A stretch of DNA of 64,000 nucleotides, taken from contig NZ_AP028669.1 in the NCBI RefSeq assembly GCF_041154485.1, positions 4,030,001-4,094,000 on the forward strand, given 5' to 3'. A model generated the notes under the pieces. It saw only the letters and a program-made list of their open reading frames with translations, was not told the origin of the DNA and ran no database searches. Both the position numbers and the translations under genes were made by a program. The DNA comes from Variovorax sp. V93. GTDB taxonomy: Bacteria > Pseudomonadota > Gammaproteobacteria > Burkholderiales > Burkholderiaceae_C. This document shows positions 13,337-21,983 of the stretch, piece by piece (positions within the stretch are counted from its first letter, which is position 1; each line of letters starts with the position of its first letter).

Positions 13337-13373
13337 ATCGATTCCATGCATAGTGAATATCGTATGAATCGAT
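13337..13373. promoter_or_regulatory. Candidate LysR operator (ATCGATTC inverted repeat)
   Basis: Perfect 8-bp inverted repeat ATCGATTC (13337-13344) / GAATCGAT (13366-13373) separated by 21 nt, with an inner CATA/TATG pair. The region is markedly AT-rich for this DNA and sits 18 bp from the LysR start, between LysR and the divergent dehydrogenase gene. Size and position fit an LTTR recognition plus activation site. Confidence 0.45.
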
Positions 13374-13457
13374 TTCCTTGATGGCCCTGCGGCTTCTAGA
13401 TTGATGCCTTCGGCCGCTTCATTCCGGGGCCGCCGGCTTTTCCAAGGAGATTTTCGT

Positions 13458-14471
13458 ATGGGCAGGATGGTTCGCTTTCACCGGTTCGGCGGCGCCGATG
13501 TCCTGAAGGTCGAGCAGGTCGCGACGCCGGAGCCTGGCGCCGGCGAAGTGCGCATCGCGGTGCAGGCGATCGGCCTGAACCGGGCCGACGCACTGTGGCG
13601 CCAGAACCTGTACATCGAGGACCCGGTCCTGCCGGCCGGCCTGGGCAACGAGGCCGCCGGGCTCATCGAAGCGGTAGGCGCGGGCGTCGAGGGCCTGAAC
13701 ATCGGCGACCGCGTCGCGCTGTTGCCCGGAGCCAACCAGGGCCTGTATCCCACCTATGGCGAGCGCATTCTTTTTCCCGCCTCGCATGTGGTGCGCCACC
13801 CCGGCAAGCTCTCGGCCGAGCAGGCCGCCGGTGCCTACATGGCCTACCTGACGGGCTACTTCCCGATGTTCGAGATGGCCCGCCTGCAGCGCGGCCAGAC
13901 GGTGCTGGTGACGGGTGCGTGATCCAGCACGGGCATTGCGGCGCTGCAGATGGCGCGCGCGGCAGGCCTCCCCGCCATCGCCACGACGCGCACGGCAGCC
14001 AAGCGCCAGGCATTGCTGGATGCGGGCGCAGCCCATGTGGTGGTGACGCAGGACGAAGACGTGGTGGAGCGCGTGCTGGCGCTGACCGGCGGCCGCGGCG
14101 CCGACCTGGTGTACGACGGCGTGGGTGGTCCGCAGCTCGAGCGGCTCGGCAATGCCGTCGCACAGCGCGGCTGGTACGTGCTGTACGGGCTCTCCGGCGG
14201 CGCGGAGTTCAGCTACCCCGTGCTCGCGCAGTTCCGCAAGAGCTGGCGCTTCCACGTCTACACGGTGCTGGAATTCACCGGCTCGGCCACCATGGGCTTG
14301 CCGCGCGACGAAGCTGCGCTGGGCCGCGCGCTGGCCTTCGTCAATGAGGGCCTGGCCAGCGGCGCCCTGCAGATGCGCATCGACCGCCGCTTTGCGCTCG
14401 ACGAGGTGGTGCAGGCCCACCACTACCTCGAGCGCGCCGGACACATCGGCAAGGTCGTGCTCACGGTCTGA
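13458..14471 (+). pseudogene. Zinc-dependent alcohol dehydrogenase / quinone oxidoreductase family, interrupted by in-frame TGA
   Basis: The 338-codon reading frame encodes a medium-chain dehydrogenase/reductase of the quinone-oxidoreductase group, apart from one internal stop. A good ribosome binding site (AAGGAGA, 13444-13450) precedes the ATG at 13458. The N-terminal GroES-like domain and the C-terminal part are both intact and in the same frame. The TGA is at 13920-13922 (codon 155), inside the NADP-binding Rossmann loop, where the text reads VLVTGA-stop-SSTGIAALQ. Homologues have Ser at this place, so a single change TCA to TGA explains it. Either the gene is a recent pseudogene, or the base is a sequencing error, or two fragments are made. 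Intact flanks and coding character argue for a very recent event. A divergent LysR gene precedes it. Confidence 0.85.
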
Positions 14472-14495
14472 TCGACCGGGCCGCAGCGCAACGCA

Positions 14496-15680
14496 TCACC
14501 AGGCCGCCTCGCTGCCCTCCAGCGCGCGCCGGGCCAGCAAAAAGGCCGCGGCATTCCAGCTCTGGCCCGCCATGCCCATCGGCGCCAGCGTGCGGCCATG
14601 GAACCACTCGGTGAAGCGCCAGCCGCCGAGCTGGTTCACATGCGCAAGGCGCGCGAGCTCGGGCCAGGCCATGTCGTGCAGTCCGAGGCGGGCCAGCGCC
14701 ATCACCCAGAAGCCGCCCACGAAGGGCCAGATGCCGCCGTTGTGGTACTGGTGCACCACGTTCTGCTGGTGGCGCGCCATGTATGGCCGCCACAGCGCAT
14801 GCTCGCGCGTCAGCGGATGCAGCACCACGCGCACCGGGTACGGCTCGCAGGCGCGCGCCGCGGCAATGGTGCGGACGATGCGGTTCGCCATCTCCGAATC
14901 GGCCAGCCCGCCCTGGATGGCCAGCACGTTGCCGAACACGTCGCCCTCGTCGCCGACGAAGGACAGGTTGACGAAGCTCAGGTACAGGCCCGGATCGGCT
15001 CGCCCGCGGCGCGCATAGTGCCGCAGCAGCCGGGCGCGGTGGTATTCGGGCAGGTCCTGCTGGAATGGATTGAACAGGTGGTTGAAATGGTGCTGCGTCG
15101 CCTCCGCATCGTCGAGCGCGAAGCGGCGCTTCACCTCGTACCAGAGCGCGTTGGTGTAGAGCACATAGCCCGAGCGCGGCATGATGTCGGCCCAGTCGCT
15201 GGCCTCGTTCTGCTGCAGCAGCCGGAAGTGCTGGTGCTCCTGCGCCAGCAGCCAGCCGATCGCGCGCGCCACTGCGCCGCTCCAGTGCGAGGCGCCGACC
15301 TGGCCATGGCGGCGCACGTGGTCCACCGCGATCAGCCACCACAGCGTGGCGTCGATGCAGCCCAGGTACCAGAAGTCGGCATCCTGGCCGTCGGGGTCGA
15401 CGTACTTGGGAATCTGTCCGTTGGCCGCCTGCTGCGCGGCCAGCGCGTCGAGGCTGGCGACGGCGCCCTGCTCCAGCGCGGGCACGCCGCTGCCGCACAT
15501 GGCCATCACGCAGATGGCCGCGTCGCGCCCGAAGATGCGCGTGTAGCGCCGCGCAACGGCCGCCTCGGTGCGGCTGGCGGCCAGGATGCCGTGCGGCGTG
15601 AGGTTGCGTTCGAGCAGTTGCAGCGAAGCGCGGGAGCAGTCGTCGATCAGTGCGAGGGAAGAAGGGTCAGGTGTCGTCAT
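14496..15680 (-). CDS. Six-hairpin glycoside-hydrolase-like protein (glycogen-debranching/GH100-like)
   Basis: A 394-residue cytosolic protein with the aromatic-rich repeated helical segments typical of (alpha/alpha)6-barrel glycosidases: IFGRDAAICVMAM near the N terminus, IPKYVDPDGQDADFWYLGCID, ASDWADIMPRSGYVLYTNALWY, and HNGGIWPFVGGFWV with GWRFTEWFHG near the end. These resemble bacterial amylo-alpha-1,6-glucosidase-like and GH100 invertase-like proteins; I cannot decide which reaction it performs. No signal peptide is seen. The ATG at 15678-15680 (MTTPDPSS) overlaps the 3' end of the GlxA-type regulator gene by 14 bp, so the two are probably translationally coupled. Confidence 0.7.
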   Translation of the reverse strand: MTTPDPSSLALIDDCSRASLQLLERNLTPHGILAASRTEAAVARRYTRIFGRDAAICVMAMCGSGVPALEQGAVASLDALAAQQAANGQIPKYVDPDGQDADFWYLGCIDATLWWLIAVDHVRRHGQVGASHWSGAVARAIGWLLAQEHQHFRLLQQNEASDWADIMPRSGYVLYTNALWYEVKRRFALDDAEATQHHFNHLFNPFQQDLPEYHRARLLRHYARRGRADPGLYLSFVNLSFVGDEGDVFGNVLAIQGGLADSEMANRIVRTIAAARACEPYPVRVVLHPLTREHALWRPYMARHQQNVVHQYHNGGIWPFVGGFWVMALARLGLHDMAWPELARLAHVNQLGGWRFTEWFHGRTLAPMGMAGQSWNAAAFLLARRALEGSEAAW

Positions 15681-16665
15681 GGGTTCGATAGGCTTGCGGC
15701 GTGAGGCCGTGCTGCCGCGCGAAGGCGCGCTGCAGTGCGTCCACCGAGCGGAAGCCGCTGCGGCTCGCGATGCGGTCCTGTGGCCACCGCGTCTGGCGCA
15801 GCAGCTGCGCGGCCGCGGCCACGCGGACCTGTTCGACAAAGCGCGCCGGTGTACAGCCGGTCTCGGCCGCGAAGGCGCGCGCGAAGTTTCTCGGGCTCAT
15901 CTGCACGCGCCCGGCCAGGGCCTCGACGGACAGGTCGTCCTGCGGATGCGTGCCGATCCACGCCACCAGTTCGCGCAGCCGGTGGCTGGCCGAGGCCTGC
16001 GCCTGGAGCGCCTGCGTCAGCTGCGGCTGCGCCCCGCCACGCAGCATCGGCAGCGCCAGCGTGCGGGCGATCTCCATCGACACCGCATGGCCTAGGTCGT
16101 CCTCGACCAGCGCAAGCGCAAGCTCGATGCCGGTGGTGACGCCGGCCGAGGTCCACACCGGCCCGTCGTGCACGTAGATGCGCTCGCGCTGCACCCGCAC
16201 CTGCGGCCGCAGCGCCTGCAGCTGGTCGCAGACGCGCCAGTGCGTGGTGGCCTCGCGGCCGTCCAGCAGGCCGGCCGCGGCCAGCGCGAAGGCGCCGCTG
16301 CACACGCTCGCCATGCGGCGCGTGCGCGGCGCCACCTGCCGGAGCCAGGCGCCGATGTGCTGCTCGAGGATGGCCGCGCGCACGGCCGGCTCGTCGCCGC
16401 CCGCCACGATCAGCGTGTCGATCGACGCCGGCAGCTGCTGCAGGCTGCAGGTGCCCGAAAAGCTCAGGCCGCCGTTCGTCGCCACGGTGCCGCCGGCCGG
16501 CGATGCGATGTGCAGGCGGTAGCGGCCGGGGTGCATCTGCTCGGCCTTGCTGAACACGCTGGCAGGACCGGCGACGTCGATCACCTCGACGCCGTCGAAC
16601 ACCACCAGCACCACGTCGCTGGCAGAAACCGCGGTTACTTCGTCCTTGCGGGTCAGGGTGGGCAT
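15667..16665 (-). CDS. GlxA-family transcriptional regulator (DJ-1/PfpI domain plus AraC HTH)
   Basis: A 332-residue two-domain regulator. Residues ~15-185 are a DJ-1/PfpI-like domain with a nucleophile-elbow cysteine in MASVCSGAFALAAAG; residues ~225-325 are the AraC-type double HTH (DDLSVEALAGRVQMSPRNFARAF and WPQDRIASRSGFRSVDALQRAF). Such GlxA-type proteins control small-molecule catabolism, for example arginine or glycine betaine metabolism in pseudomonads; the effector here is unknown. The start at 16663-16665 (MPTLTRK) is the first Met before the domain; the upstream in-frame extension is low-complexity. It is divergent from a second DJ-1 gene (16710) with only 44 bp between start codons. 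Confidence 0.88.
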   Translation of the reverse strand: MPTLTRKDEVTAVSASDVVLVVFDGVEVIDVAGPASVFSKAEQMHPGRYRLHIASPAGGTVATNGGLSFSGTCSLQQLPASIDTLIVAGGDEPAVRAAILEQHIGAWLRQVAPRTRRMASVCSGAFALAAAGLLDGREATTHWRVCDQLQALRPQVRVQRERIYVHDGPVWTSAGVTTGIELALALVEDDLGHAVSMEIARTLALPMLRGGAQPQLTQALQAQASASHRLRELVAWIGTHPQDDLSVEALAGRVQMSPRNFARAFAAETGCTPARFVEQVRVAAAAQLLRQTRWPQDRIASRSGFRSVDALQRAFARQHGLTPQAYRTHDDT

Positions 16666-16709
16666 TCGTAGTCTCGGGGCATCGTCATCAAGTCGACAGG
16701 GGAACGGCC

Positions 16710-17846
16710 ATGTGGAGATCGATAGCAGCGCTGATCGGTGCAAGTATTGCAGCCTTTGCGCTGGCAGCCTGCACGGGAGGGGCGCCGCCGCTGCCGCCCG
16801 CGCAGGCCGATGCGGCGCGCAGCGAGCGCGAGAAGCAGGCTTTTGTCGAGGCCCTGAAGCCGCATCGCGCCGGCCGGCCCGTGGTGGCCGTGCTTGCGCT
16901 GAACGAGGGCACCGAGATGACGGACCTGCTGCTGCCGCATGCGGTGCTCCAGCGTGCCGATGTGGCCGAGGTGCGGATCGTGGCGCCGCACGCGGGGCGC
17001 GTGAGCCTGTATCCCGCACTCGAGGTCGATGGCGCGCAGGACTTCGCCGCATTCGAGCGGCTTCATCCTTCGGGCGCCGACTACGTGATCGTGCCGGCGA
17101 TGATCGCCGACGACAACCCCCAGGTGGCGGCATGGCTCAAGCAGCAGGCGGCACGCGGTGCGCGTGTGATCGGTGTCTGCTCGGGTGCACGCGTGGTCGG
17201 CCGCGCCGGCCTGCTCGACGGCCGCCGCTTCGCGGGCCACTGGTACGACCGCGGCACGCTGCTCGCGCGCCACGCCGGCGCCAGCTATGTGCCGCACCAG
17301 CGCTACGTGGTGGACCGCGGCGTCGCCACCACCACGGGCATCACCGCCTCGGTGCCGGCGATGCTGGCGCTGGTGGAGGCGGTCGGCGGGCAGGAGAAGG
17401 CCAGGTCCCTTGCAACGGAACTCGGCGTGGCCTCGTGGACGCCGGCGCACGACAGTTCGCCGTTCTACCTGGACACCGGCCGCAGGGTGGATTTCCTGCT
17501 CAACAAGGCCGCGTTGTGGCGCGCCGAGCGCTGGCGCGTGGACGTGCAGGACGGCGCCGACGACGTCGCCCTTGCGCTGGCGGTCGATGCGTGGACGCGC
17601 ACCGGGCACATCGGCGTCGATGCGGCTTCGGCCTCGGGCCCGGTCCGGCTGCGCAGCGGGCTGGTGCTGTTGGCACAGCCGCCTCGCGAAGGGACGGGCC
17701 GCCTGCCCCTCGCCTCGTCGCTGAAGCCGTTGCCGCAGCTGGACCGCGCGCTGTGCGAGATCGGCCAACGCTATGGCGCGGCACGGCGTGACTGGGTCAT
17801 GCAGGAGATGGAGTACCCCGGGCCGATCGCTGCCTGCGCAGGCTGA
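16710..17846 (+). CDS. DJ-1/PfpI domain lipoprotein
   Basis: A 378-residue secreted protein. The N terminus is a lipoprotein signal with lipobox LAAC (Cys21), so it is probably anchored in the periplasm. Residues ~55-220 form a DJ-1/PfpI (ThiJ) domain with the nucleophile elbow GVCSGARVVG (Cys157) and a conserved acidic residue in LALNEGTEM. The C-terminal ~150 residues show no recognisable domain; they may repeat the fold in degenerate form. A membrane-anchored DJ-1 homologue is unusual because most are cytosolic. It is divergent from a GlxA-type regulator with the same fold, suggesting a shared ligand: the lipoprotein could sense or process the compound that the regulator detects. That link is inference. 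Confidence 0.75.
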   Translation: MWRSIAALIGASIAAFALAACTGGAPPLPPAQADAARSEREKQAFVEALKPHRAGRPVVAVLALNEGTEMTDLLLPHAVLQRADVAEVRIVAPHAGRVSLYPALEVDGAQDFAAFERLHPSGADYVIVPAMIADDNPQVAAWLKQQAARGARVIGVCSGARVVGRAGLLDGRRFAGHWYDRGTLLARHAGASYVPHQRYVVDRGVATTTGITASVPAMLALVEAVGGQEKARSLATELGVASWTPAHDSSPFYLDTGRRVDFLLNKAALWRAERWRVDVQDGADDVALALAVDAWTRTGHIGVDAASASGPVRLRSGLVLLAQPPREGTGRLPLASSLKPLPQLDRALCEIGQRYGAARRDWVMQEMEYPGPIAACAG

Positions 17847-17873
17847 GCGGCCGGCCGCATGAAGGGGTCGGAC

Positions 17874-18836
17874 TCAATCGACCCGGATGTTGCGCGCCTT
17901 CACCAGCGCACCCACGCGCCCCATCTCGTTCTGCACGAATTTCGCGAAAGCCTCCGGCGTGCTGCCGGCGGGCTCCAGGCCGAGCTGCAGCAGCTTCTGC
18001 TTGACCTGGGGTTCGTTGACCGCCGCCTGCACCGCTTTGCCGAGCCGCTGCACGATGTCGGGCGGCGTGCCCTTGGGAAGAAACACGCCGTTCCACTCGA
18101 CCACGTTGTAGCCCGCCAGGCCCGACTCGGCGAGCGTCGGCGTGTCGGGCAGGCCGGGCACGCGCCTGGCGGAACTCACGGCCAGCGCGCGCAGCTTGCC
18201 CGACTGCACGTAGCCGAGCGTCGACGCCACGTTGCCGAAGTAGGCCGAGACCTGCTCGCCCATCACGTCGGTCAGCGCCGGTGCGCCGCCCTTGTAGGGC
18301 ACGTGCATCAGGCTGACCTTGGCCTGCTCGTTCAGCGCCTCGCCGGCCAGGTGCGAGCCGGTGCCGCCGCCCGCCGAGGCAAAGCTCAGCTTGCCGGGGT
18401 TCTTGCGCGCGAAGTCCAGGAACTGCGCCACCGTGCTGTATGGCGCGGTGGCGGGCACGACCAGGATCTGCGGCGCGGTGGCCACCAGCGACACCGGAAT
18501 GAAGTCTTTCCCCGCATCGAAAGGCAGCTTGCGCAGCGACGGGTTCACCGAGAACGCCGAGGCGTCGTAGAGCACGGTGTAGCCGTCGGCGGACGCCTTG
18601 GCCACGTTGTCCTCGCCGATCACGCCGCCCGCGCCCGGCCGGTTGTCGATGACGATCTGCTGGCCGAGCGCGATGCTCATCTGCTGCGCGACGACGCGCG
18701 CGGTGTTGTCGGCGCCGCCGCCCGCGGCATACGGCACCACCATGCGGATGGGCTTCTCGGGCCATGCGGCCCAGCCCAGCAGCGGCACGCAGGCGGCCAG
18801 CGCGGCGATCGATTTCAGGATGCGTTTCTTCGTCAT
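17874..18836 (-). CDS. Bug/TctC-family tripartite tricarboxylate transporter substrate-binding protein
   Basis: A 320-residue periplasmic receptor with a Sec signal (residues 1-23, ending LLGWA). Family hallmarks include the KPIRMVVPYAAGGGADNTAR opening, DNRPGAGGVIGEDNVAKA with the aspartate-containing ligand loop, and LSFASAGGGTGSHLAGEALN. Bug proteins bind carboxylates with high affinity; in most Comamonadaceae they far outnumber membrane TctAB components, and none is adjacent here. It is the last of five co-directional genes (21-37 bp or less apart) with a CoA-transferase and a CitE-like lyase, so its ligand is probably the acid degraded by that module. Confidence 0.88.
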   Translation of the reverse strand: MTKKRILKSIAALAACVPLLGWAAWPEKPIRMVVPYAAGGGADNTARVVAQQMSIALGQQIVIDNRPGAGGVIGEDNVAKASADGYTVLYDASAFSVNPSLRKLPFDAGKDFIPVSLVATAPQILVVPATAPYSTVAQFLDFARKNPGKLSFASAGGGTGSHLAGEALNEQAKVSLMHVPYKGGAPALTDVMGEQVSAYFGNVASTLGYVQSGKLRALAVSSARRVPGLPDTPTLAESGLAGYNVVEWNGVFLPKGTPPDIVQRLGKAVQAAVNEPQVKQKLLQLGLEPAGSTPEAFAKFVQNEMGRVGALVKARNIRVD

Positions 18837-18860
18837 TCGGTGGTCTCGGTCTTTGTCGTT

Positions 18861-19733
18861 TCAGGAAAAGTCATAAAGCAGCGCGGGGTTGTCGACGAGC
18901 ACGCGGCGGCGCCGGGCCTCGTCGGGAACCCATTGGCCCAGCAGGTCGAACAGAAGCGCGTCGTCGGGCTTGGCGGCCGCGGGCTCGGTCGGGTGCGGCC
19001 AGTCGCTGCCCCACACCACGCGCTCCGGGGCCTGCCGGACCCAGGCCTGCGCGATGGCTGTCGTGTCGGCATAGCCGCCTGCGGCGCCCGCCTTCGAGTC
19101 GAGGTAGGCGCCCGAGAGCTTGATCCAGGTGCGGCCGCCGTCGCGCAGCCGGCTGACGATGCCGAAGGCGGGATGCGCCTTCGCATCGGGCAATGGCAGC
19201 CGTGCGAGGTGGTCGAACACAATCATGCAGGGCAGCCGTGCCAGCAGGGCTGCATGTTCGGCAATCTGGTCCGCATTCCAGTGCAGCTGCACATGCCAGC
19301 CCAGCGCATGCACGCGCTGCGCGAGCGGCTCGACCATTTCGAAGCCGGTCGCCGCGTTGGCGGCCGTATAGAGCGTGAAGCGGATGCCGCGAATGCCGCC
19401 CGCATGCAGGCGCTCGAGCTCGGCATCGCTCACGTCGGGCCGGACCACGGCCACGCCTCGGGTATGCGCCGCGCCGAGCGTGCGAATGGCATCGAGCGTC
19501 ACGCTGTTGTCGGTGCCGTGCACGCGCGGCTGCACGACGACCGTGCGCCGCGTGCCGATGCGTTGCTGCACCACGCGGTAGTCGGCGGCCGTGGCCTGGT
19601 CGACCATGGCATCGGGCGATCCGTGGAGCGCGAAGCGGCGGTCGTAGACATGCATGTGCGCATCGCACGCGCCCTCCGGTGCAGTGCTGGCGGGCTTGCG
19701 GCTGCCGCTGCTGTGGGGATATTCGGCCTGCAT
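18861..19733 (-). CDS. Amidohydrolase family 2 protein (pyrone-dicarboxylate lactonase-like)
   Basis: The 290-residue enzyme belongs to the metal-dependent hydrolase group that includes 2-pyrone-4,6-dicarboxylate lactonase (LigI) and sugar-lactone isomerases/lactonases. The barrel starts with GACDAHMHVYD (HxH near residue 26-28), contains IKLSGAYLDS and ends with the conserved WGSDWPHP acid (about residue 245). It likely hydrolyses a lactone or an amide of a small dicarboxylic acid. The stop of the upstream CoA-transferase gene (19743) is nine bases from its start, so they are co-transcribed. The exact substrate cannot be deduced; opening of a cyclic acid before or after CoA activation is the best guess. 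Confidence 0.8.
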   Translation of the reverse strand: MQAEYPHSSGSRKPASTAPEGACDAHMHVYDRRFALHGSPDAMVDQATAADYRVVQQRIGTRRTVVVQPRVHGTDNSVTLDAIRTLGAAHTRGVAVVRPDVSDAELERLHAGGIRGIRFTLYTAANAATGFEMVEPLAQRVHALGWHVQLHWNADQIAEHAALLARLPCMIVFDHLARLPLPDAKAHPAFGIVSRLRDGGRTWIKLSGAYLDSKAGAAGGYADTTAIAQAWVRQAPERVVWGSDWPHPTEPAAAKPDDALLFDLLGQWVPDEARRRRVLVDNPALLYDFS

Positions 19734-19742
19734 GCGCGGTGC

Positions 19743-20936
19743 TCAGCCGGCCGCGTCGGCAGCCTTCTGCGCCGCCAGCACCGCCCCCGTGTGCTGCCCC
19801 AGCGTGGGCGCCGCAAAGGGCTCGGGCCCGGGCGTGCGGCCGAACTGCACCGGCCGCGTGAAGCCGCGGTAGGTGCCGAGCGTGGGATGCGAGAAGGTCG
19901 CCACCATGTCTTCGGCCAGCACCTGCTCGTTGTCGAACATGTCCTCGACCGTGCGGGCTGCGGCGCAGGGCACTTCCTCGCCGAACAGTTCTTCCCATTC
20001 GAGCGCGCTGTGCGCGGCCAGCGCCTCGCGCAGCCGCGGCACGATCTCGGCGAAATGCTGCGCGCGCTTGCGCACCGAGTCGTAGCGCTCGTCGGCCGCG
20101 AGTTCGGGCAGGCCCACCTTGTCGCACAGCGCGCGCCAGAAATGCGGCGTGTTGGCCGAGATGTAGAGGTGGCCCTCGCGCGTCGGATGGATGCCGGTGA
20201 TGCCGCCCGAGCGCATGTCGCGCCCCACGTCCTTGGGTTCGCCCTCGGCCCACACCATGCGCGCCGACTGCATCGTGAGCGCGGAGCGCAGCAGCGACAC
20301 GCCGACGAACTGGCCCTCGCCGCTCTTCTCGCGCTCGTACAGCGCCGAGGCCACGCCGGCGGCCACCAGCGCGGCCGCGTAGTAGTCGACCACCGAGCCA
20401 TAGATGATCTCGGGCGGCTCGCCGCGCTTGCCCTGCAGCGCGCACATGCCGGTCATGGTCTGCAGCACCTGGTCGTAGCCCGCCTTCTCGCGCAGCGGCC
20501 CGGTCTCGCCATAGCCCGTGAGGCTGCAATAGATCAGGCGCGGATTGACGGCCTTCAGCTGCTCGTAGGCAATGCCCAGCCGCGGCGGCACGCTGGGCCG
20601 GAAGTTGTGCACCAGCACGTCGGCCGTGCGCACCAGCGCCATCAGCGCGGCAAGGTCGTCGGCCTTCTTCAGGTCGAGCACCACGCCGAGCTTGCTGCGG
20701 TTCACGCCGATGAAGGCGCGGCTCTCGGCTTCGAGCGTCGACGGGTACTTGCGCAGGTTGTCGCCTGTGGGCGGCTCGATCTTGATGACTTCGGCGCCCT
20801 GGTCCGCCAGCAGCGAGCAGCCGTACGGACCCGCGATGTAGGCACTGAGGTCGAGCACGCGCAGGCCGCTGAGCGGGCCGGCGGGGCCGCTGCGTGCCGG
20901 CAGGCGTGCGTCGTCTTGGGGGGCGTCGAAGCTCAT
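19743..20936 (-). CDS. CaiB/BaiF family (class III) CoA-transferase
   Basis: A 397-residue CoA-transferase. The nucleotide/CoA-binding fold starts at LSGLRVLDLSAYIAGPYG; the family segments GVNRSKLGVVLDLK, VHNFRPSVPPRLGI and LIYCSLTGYGETGP are all present, and the catalytic Asp is D155 in KAGYDQVLQ. Class III enzymes transfer CoA between acids without a net energy cost, for instance from succinyl-CoA. Genomic context, with a CitE-like lyase two genes upstream, suggests activation of a hydroxy- or methyl-dicarboxylic acid to its CoA ester before carbon-carbon cleavage, as in citramalate or itaconate catabolism. The specific acid is unknown. Confidence 0.87.
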   Translation of the reverse strand: MSFDAPQDDARLPARSGPAGPLSGLRVLDLSAYIAGPYGCSLLADQGAEVIKIEPPTGDNLRKYPSTLEAESRAFIGVNRSKLGVVLDLKKADDLAALMALVRTADVLVHNFRPSVPPRLGIAYEQLKAVNPRLIYCSLTGYGETGPLREKAGYDQVLQTMTGMCALQGKRGEPPEIIYGSVVDYYAAALVAAGVASALYEREKSGEGQFVGVSLLRSALTMQSARMVWAEGEPKDVGRDMRSGGITGIHPTREGHLYISANTPHFWRALCDKVGLPELAADERYDSVRKRAQHFAEIVPRLREALAAHSALEWEELFGEEVPCAAARTVEDMFDNEQVLAEDMVATFSHPTLGTYRGFTRPVQFGRTPGPEPFAAPTLGQHTGAVLAAQKAADAAG

Positions 20937-20954
20937 GGATCGGTTCTTTCTTCC

Positions 20955-21947
20955 TCAGTCGGCGGTGATGTTCTGCTGCTTGGCCAATTTCTTCCAGCGC
21001 TCGACGTCCTCGGCGATGACGGCGCCGAACTGCTTGGGCGTGAGCGGCGTGGCGATGGCGCCTTCGCGCAGGAAGTTGGCCGCGATCTCCGGCTTGGCCA
21101 GGATGTTGTTGACGGCGGTGTTGAGCCTGGCGACCACGTCGGGTGGCGTGCCGGCCGGTGCCAGCAGGCCCCACCACAGTTCGAACTCGTAGCCCGGCAC
21201 GGCGGTGGACATCGGAATGAGCTCGGGCGCGATCGGGCTCGGCTTCAGGCTCGTGATGCCCACGGCGCGCAGCTTGCCCGCGCGCACCATCGGCAGCAGC
21301 GAGGGGCCGCTGGAGATCAGCAGCTGCGTCTGGTTGCCGACCAGGTCGGTGACCGCCGGGCCCATGCCCTTGTACGGGATGTGCGTGATCTGCATGTCGC
21401 CGACCTTGGCCTTGAGCAGCTCGGTGCCGAACTGGTTGACGCTGCCCGAGCCCGACGACGCATAGTTGTACTGCCCCGGCCTGGCCTTGATGGCGGCGAT
21501 CAGCTCGGTGGGCGTCTTCGCGGGAAACTCGTTGTTCACCGCGACGATGAAGGGGCCCTTGGCGAACATGGCCACCGGTGCCAGCCCGTTGATCGGATCG
21601 AACGGCAGCTTCGACTGCACGGCCGCATTGGTCGTCATGCTGGAGGACACGGCCACCAGCGTGTAGCCGTCGGGCGCGGCCTTGGCGACCTGGCCGGTGC
21701 CGGTGTTGCCGCTCGCGCCGGGCCGGTTGTCGATGATCACCGGCTGCTTGAGCTCGTCGCCCAGTTCCTTGGCCACCTGGCGCGCGAAGGTGTCGTTCGA
21801 GCCGCCCGCCGGATAGGGCACCACGATGGTGACGGGCTTGCTCGGGTAGGCCGCGGTCTGCGCGAACGCGCCGCCGCTCAACAGCAAGCCGCCGGCGAAG
21901 GCGGCCATGGCGAGCGCGCGCAGGCGAAGGGGCGAGTGGATGTGCAT
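20955..21947 (-). CDS. Bug/TctC-family substrate-binding protein
   Basis: A 330-residue periplasmic receptor with a clear Sec signal (residues 1-29, cleavage after AFA). The mature start YPSKPVTIVVPYPAGGSNDT and IDNRPGASGNTGTGQVA carry the family ligand loops. It lies second in the carboxylate module, between the CitE-like gene and the CoA-transferase, and is a different sequence from the fifth gene of the same module, so two receptors may recruit two related acids. No TctA or TctB membrane genes are near. Confidence 0.88.
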   Translation of the reverse strand: MHIHSPLRLRALAMAAFAGGLLLSGGAFAQTAAYPSKPVTIVVPYPAGGSNDTFARQVAKELGDELKQPVIIDNRPGASGNTGTGQVAKAAPDGYTLVAVSSSMTTNAAVQSKLPFDPINGLAPVAMFAKGPFIVAVNNEFPAKTPTELIAAIKARPGQYNYASSGSGSVNQFGTELLKAKVGDMQITHIPYKGMGPAVTDLVGNQTQLLISSGPSLLPMVRAGKLRAVGITSLKPSPIAPELIPMSTAVPGYEFELWWGLLAPAGTPPDVVARLNTAVNNILAKPEIAANFLREGAIATPLTPKQFGAVIAEDVERWKKLAKQQNITAD

Positions 21948-21983
21948 CTGTCTTGTCTCCTGGTTTTATTGAAAGCGAAAGGC

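Noticed and set aside
13920..13922. TGA as a selenocysteine codon in the dehydrogenase gene
   Set aside because: Homologues have Ser, not Cys or Sec, at this site in the Rossmann loop, and no selenoprotein of this family is known to me. A point mutation or error is simpler.
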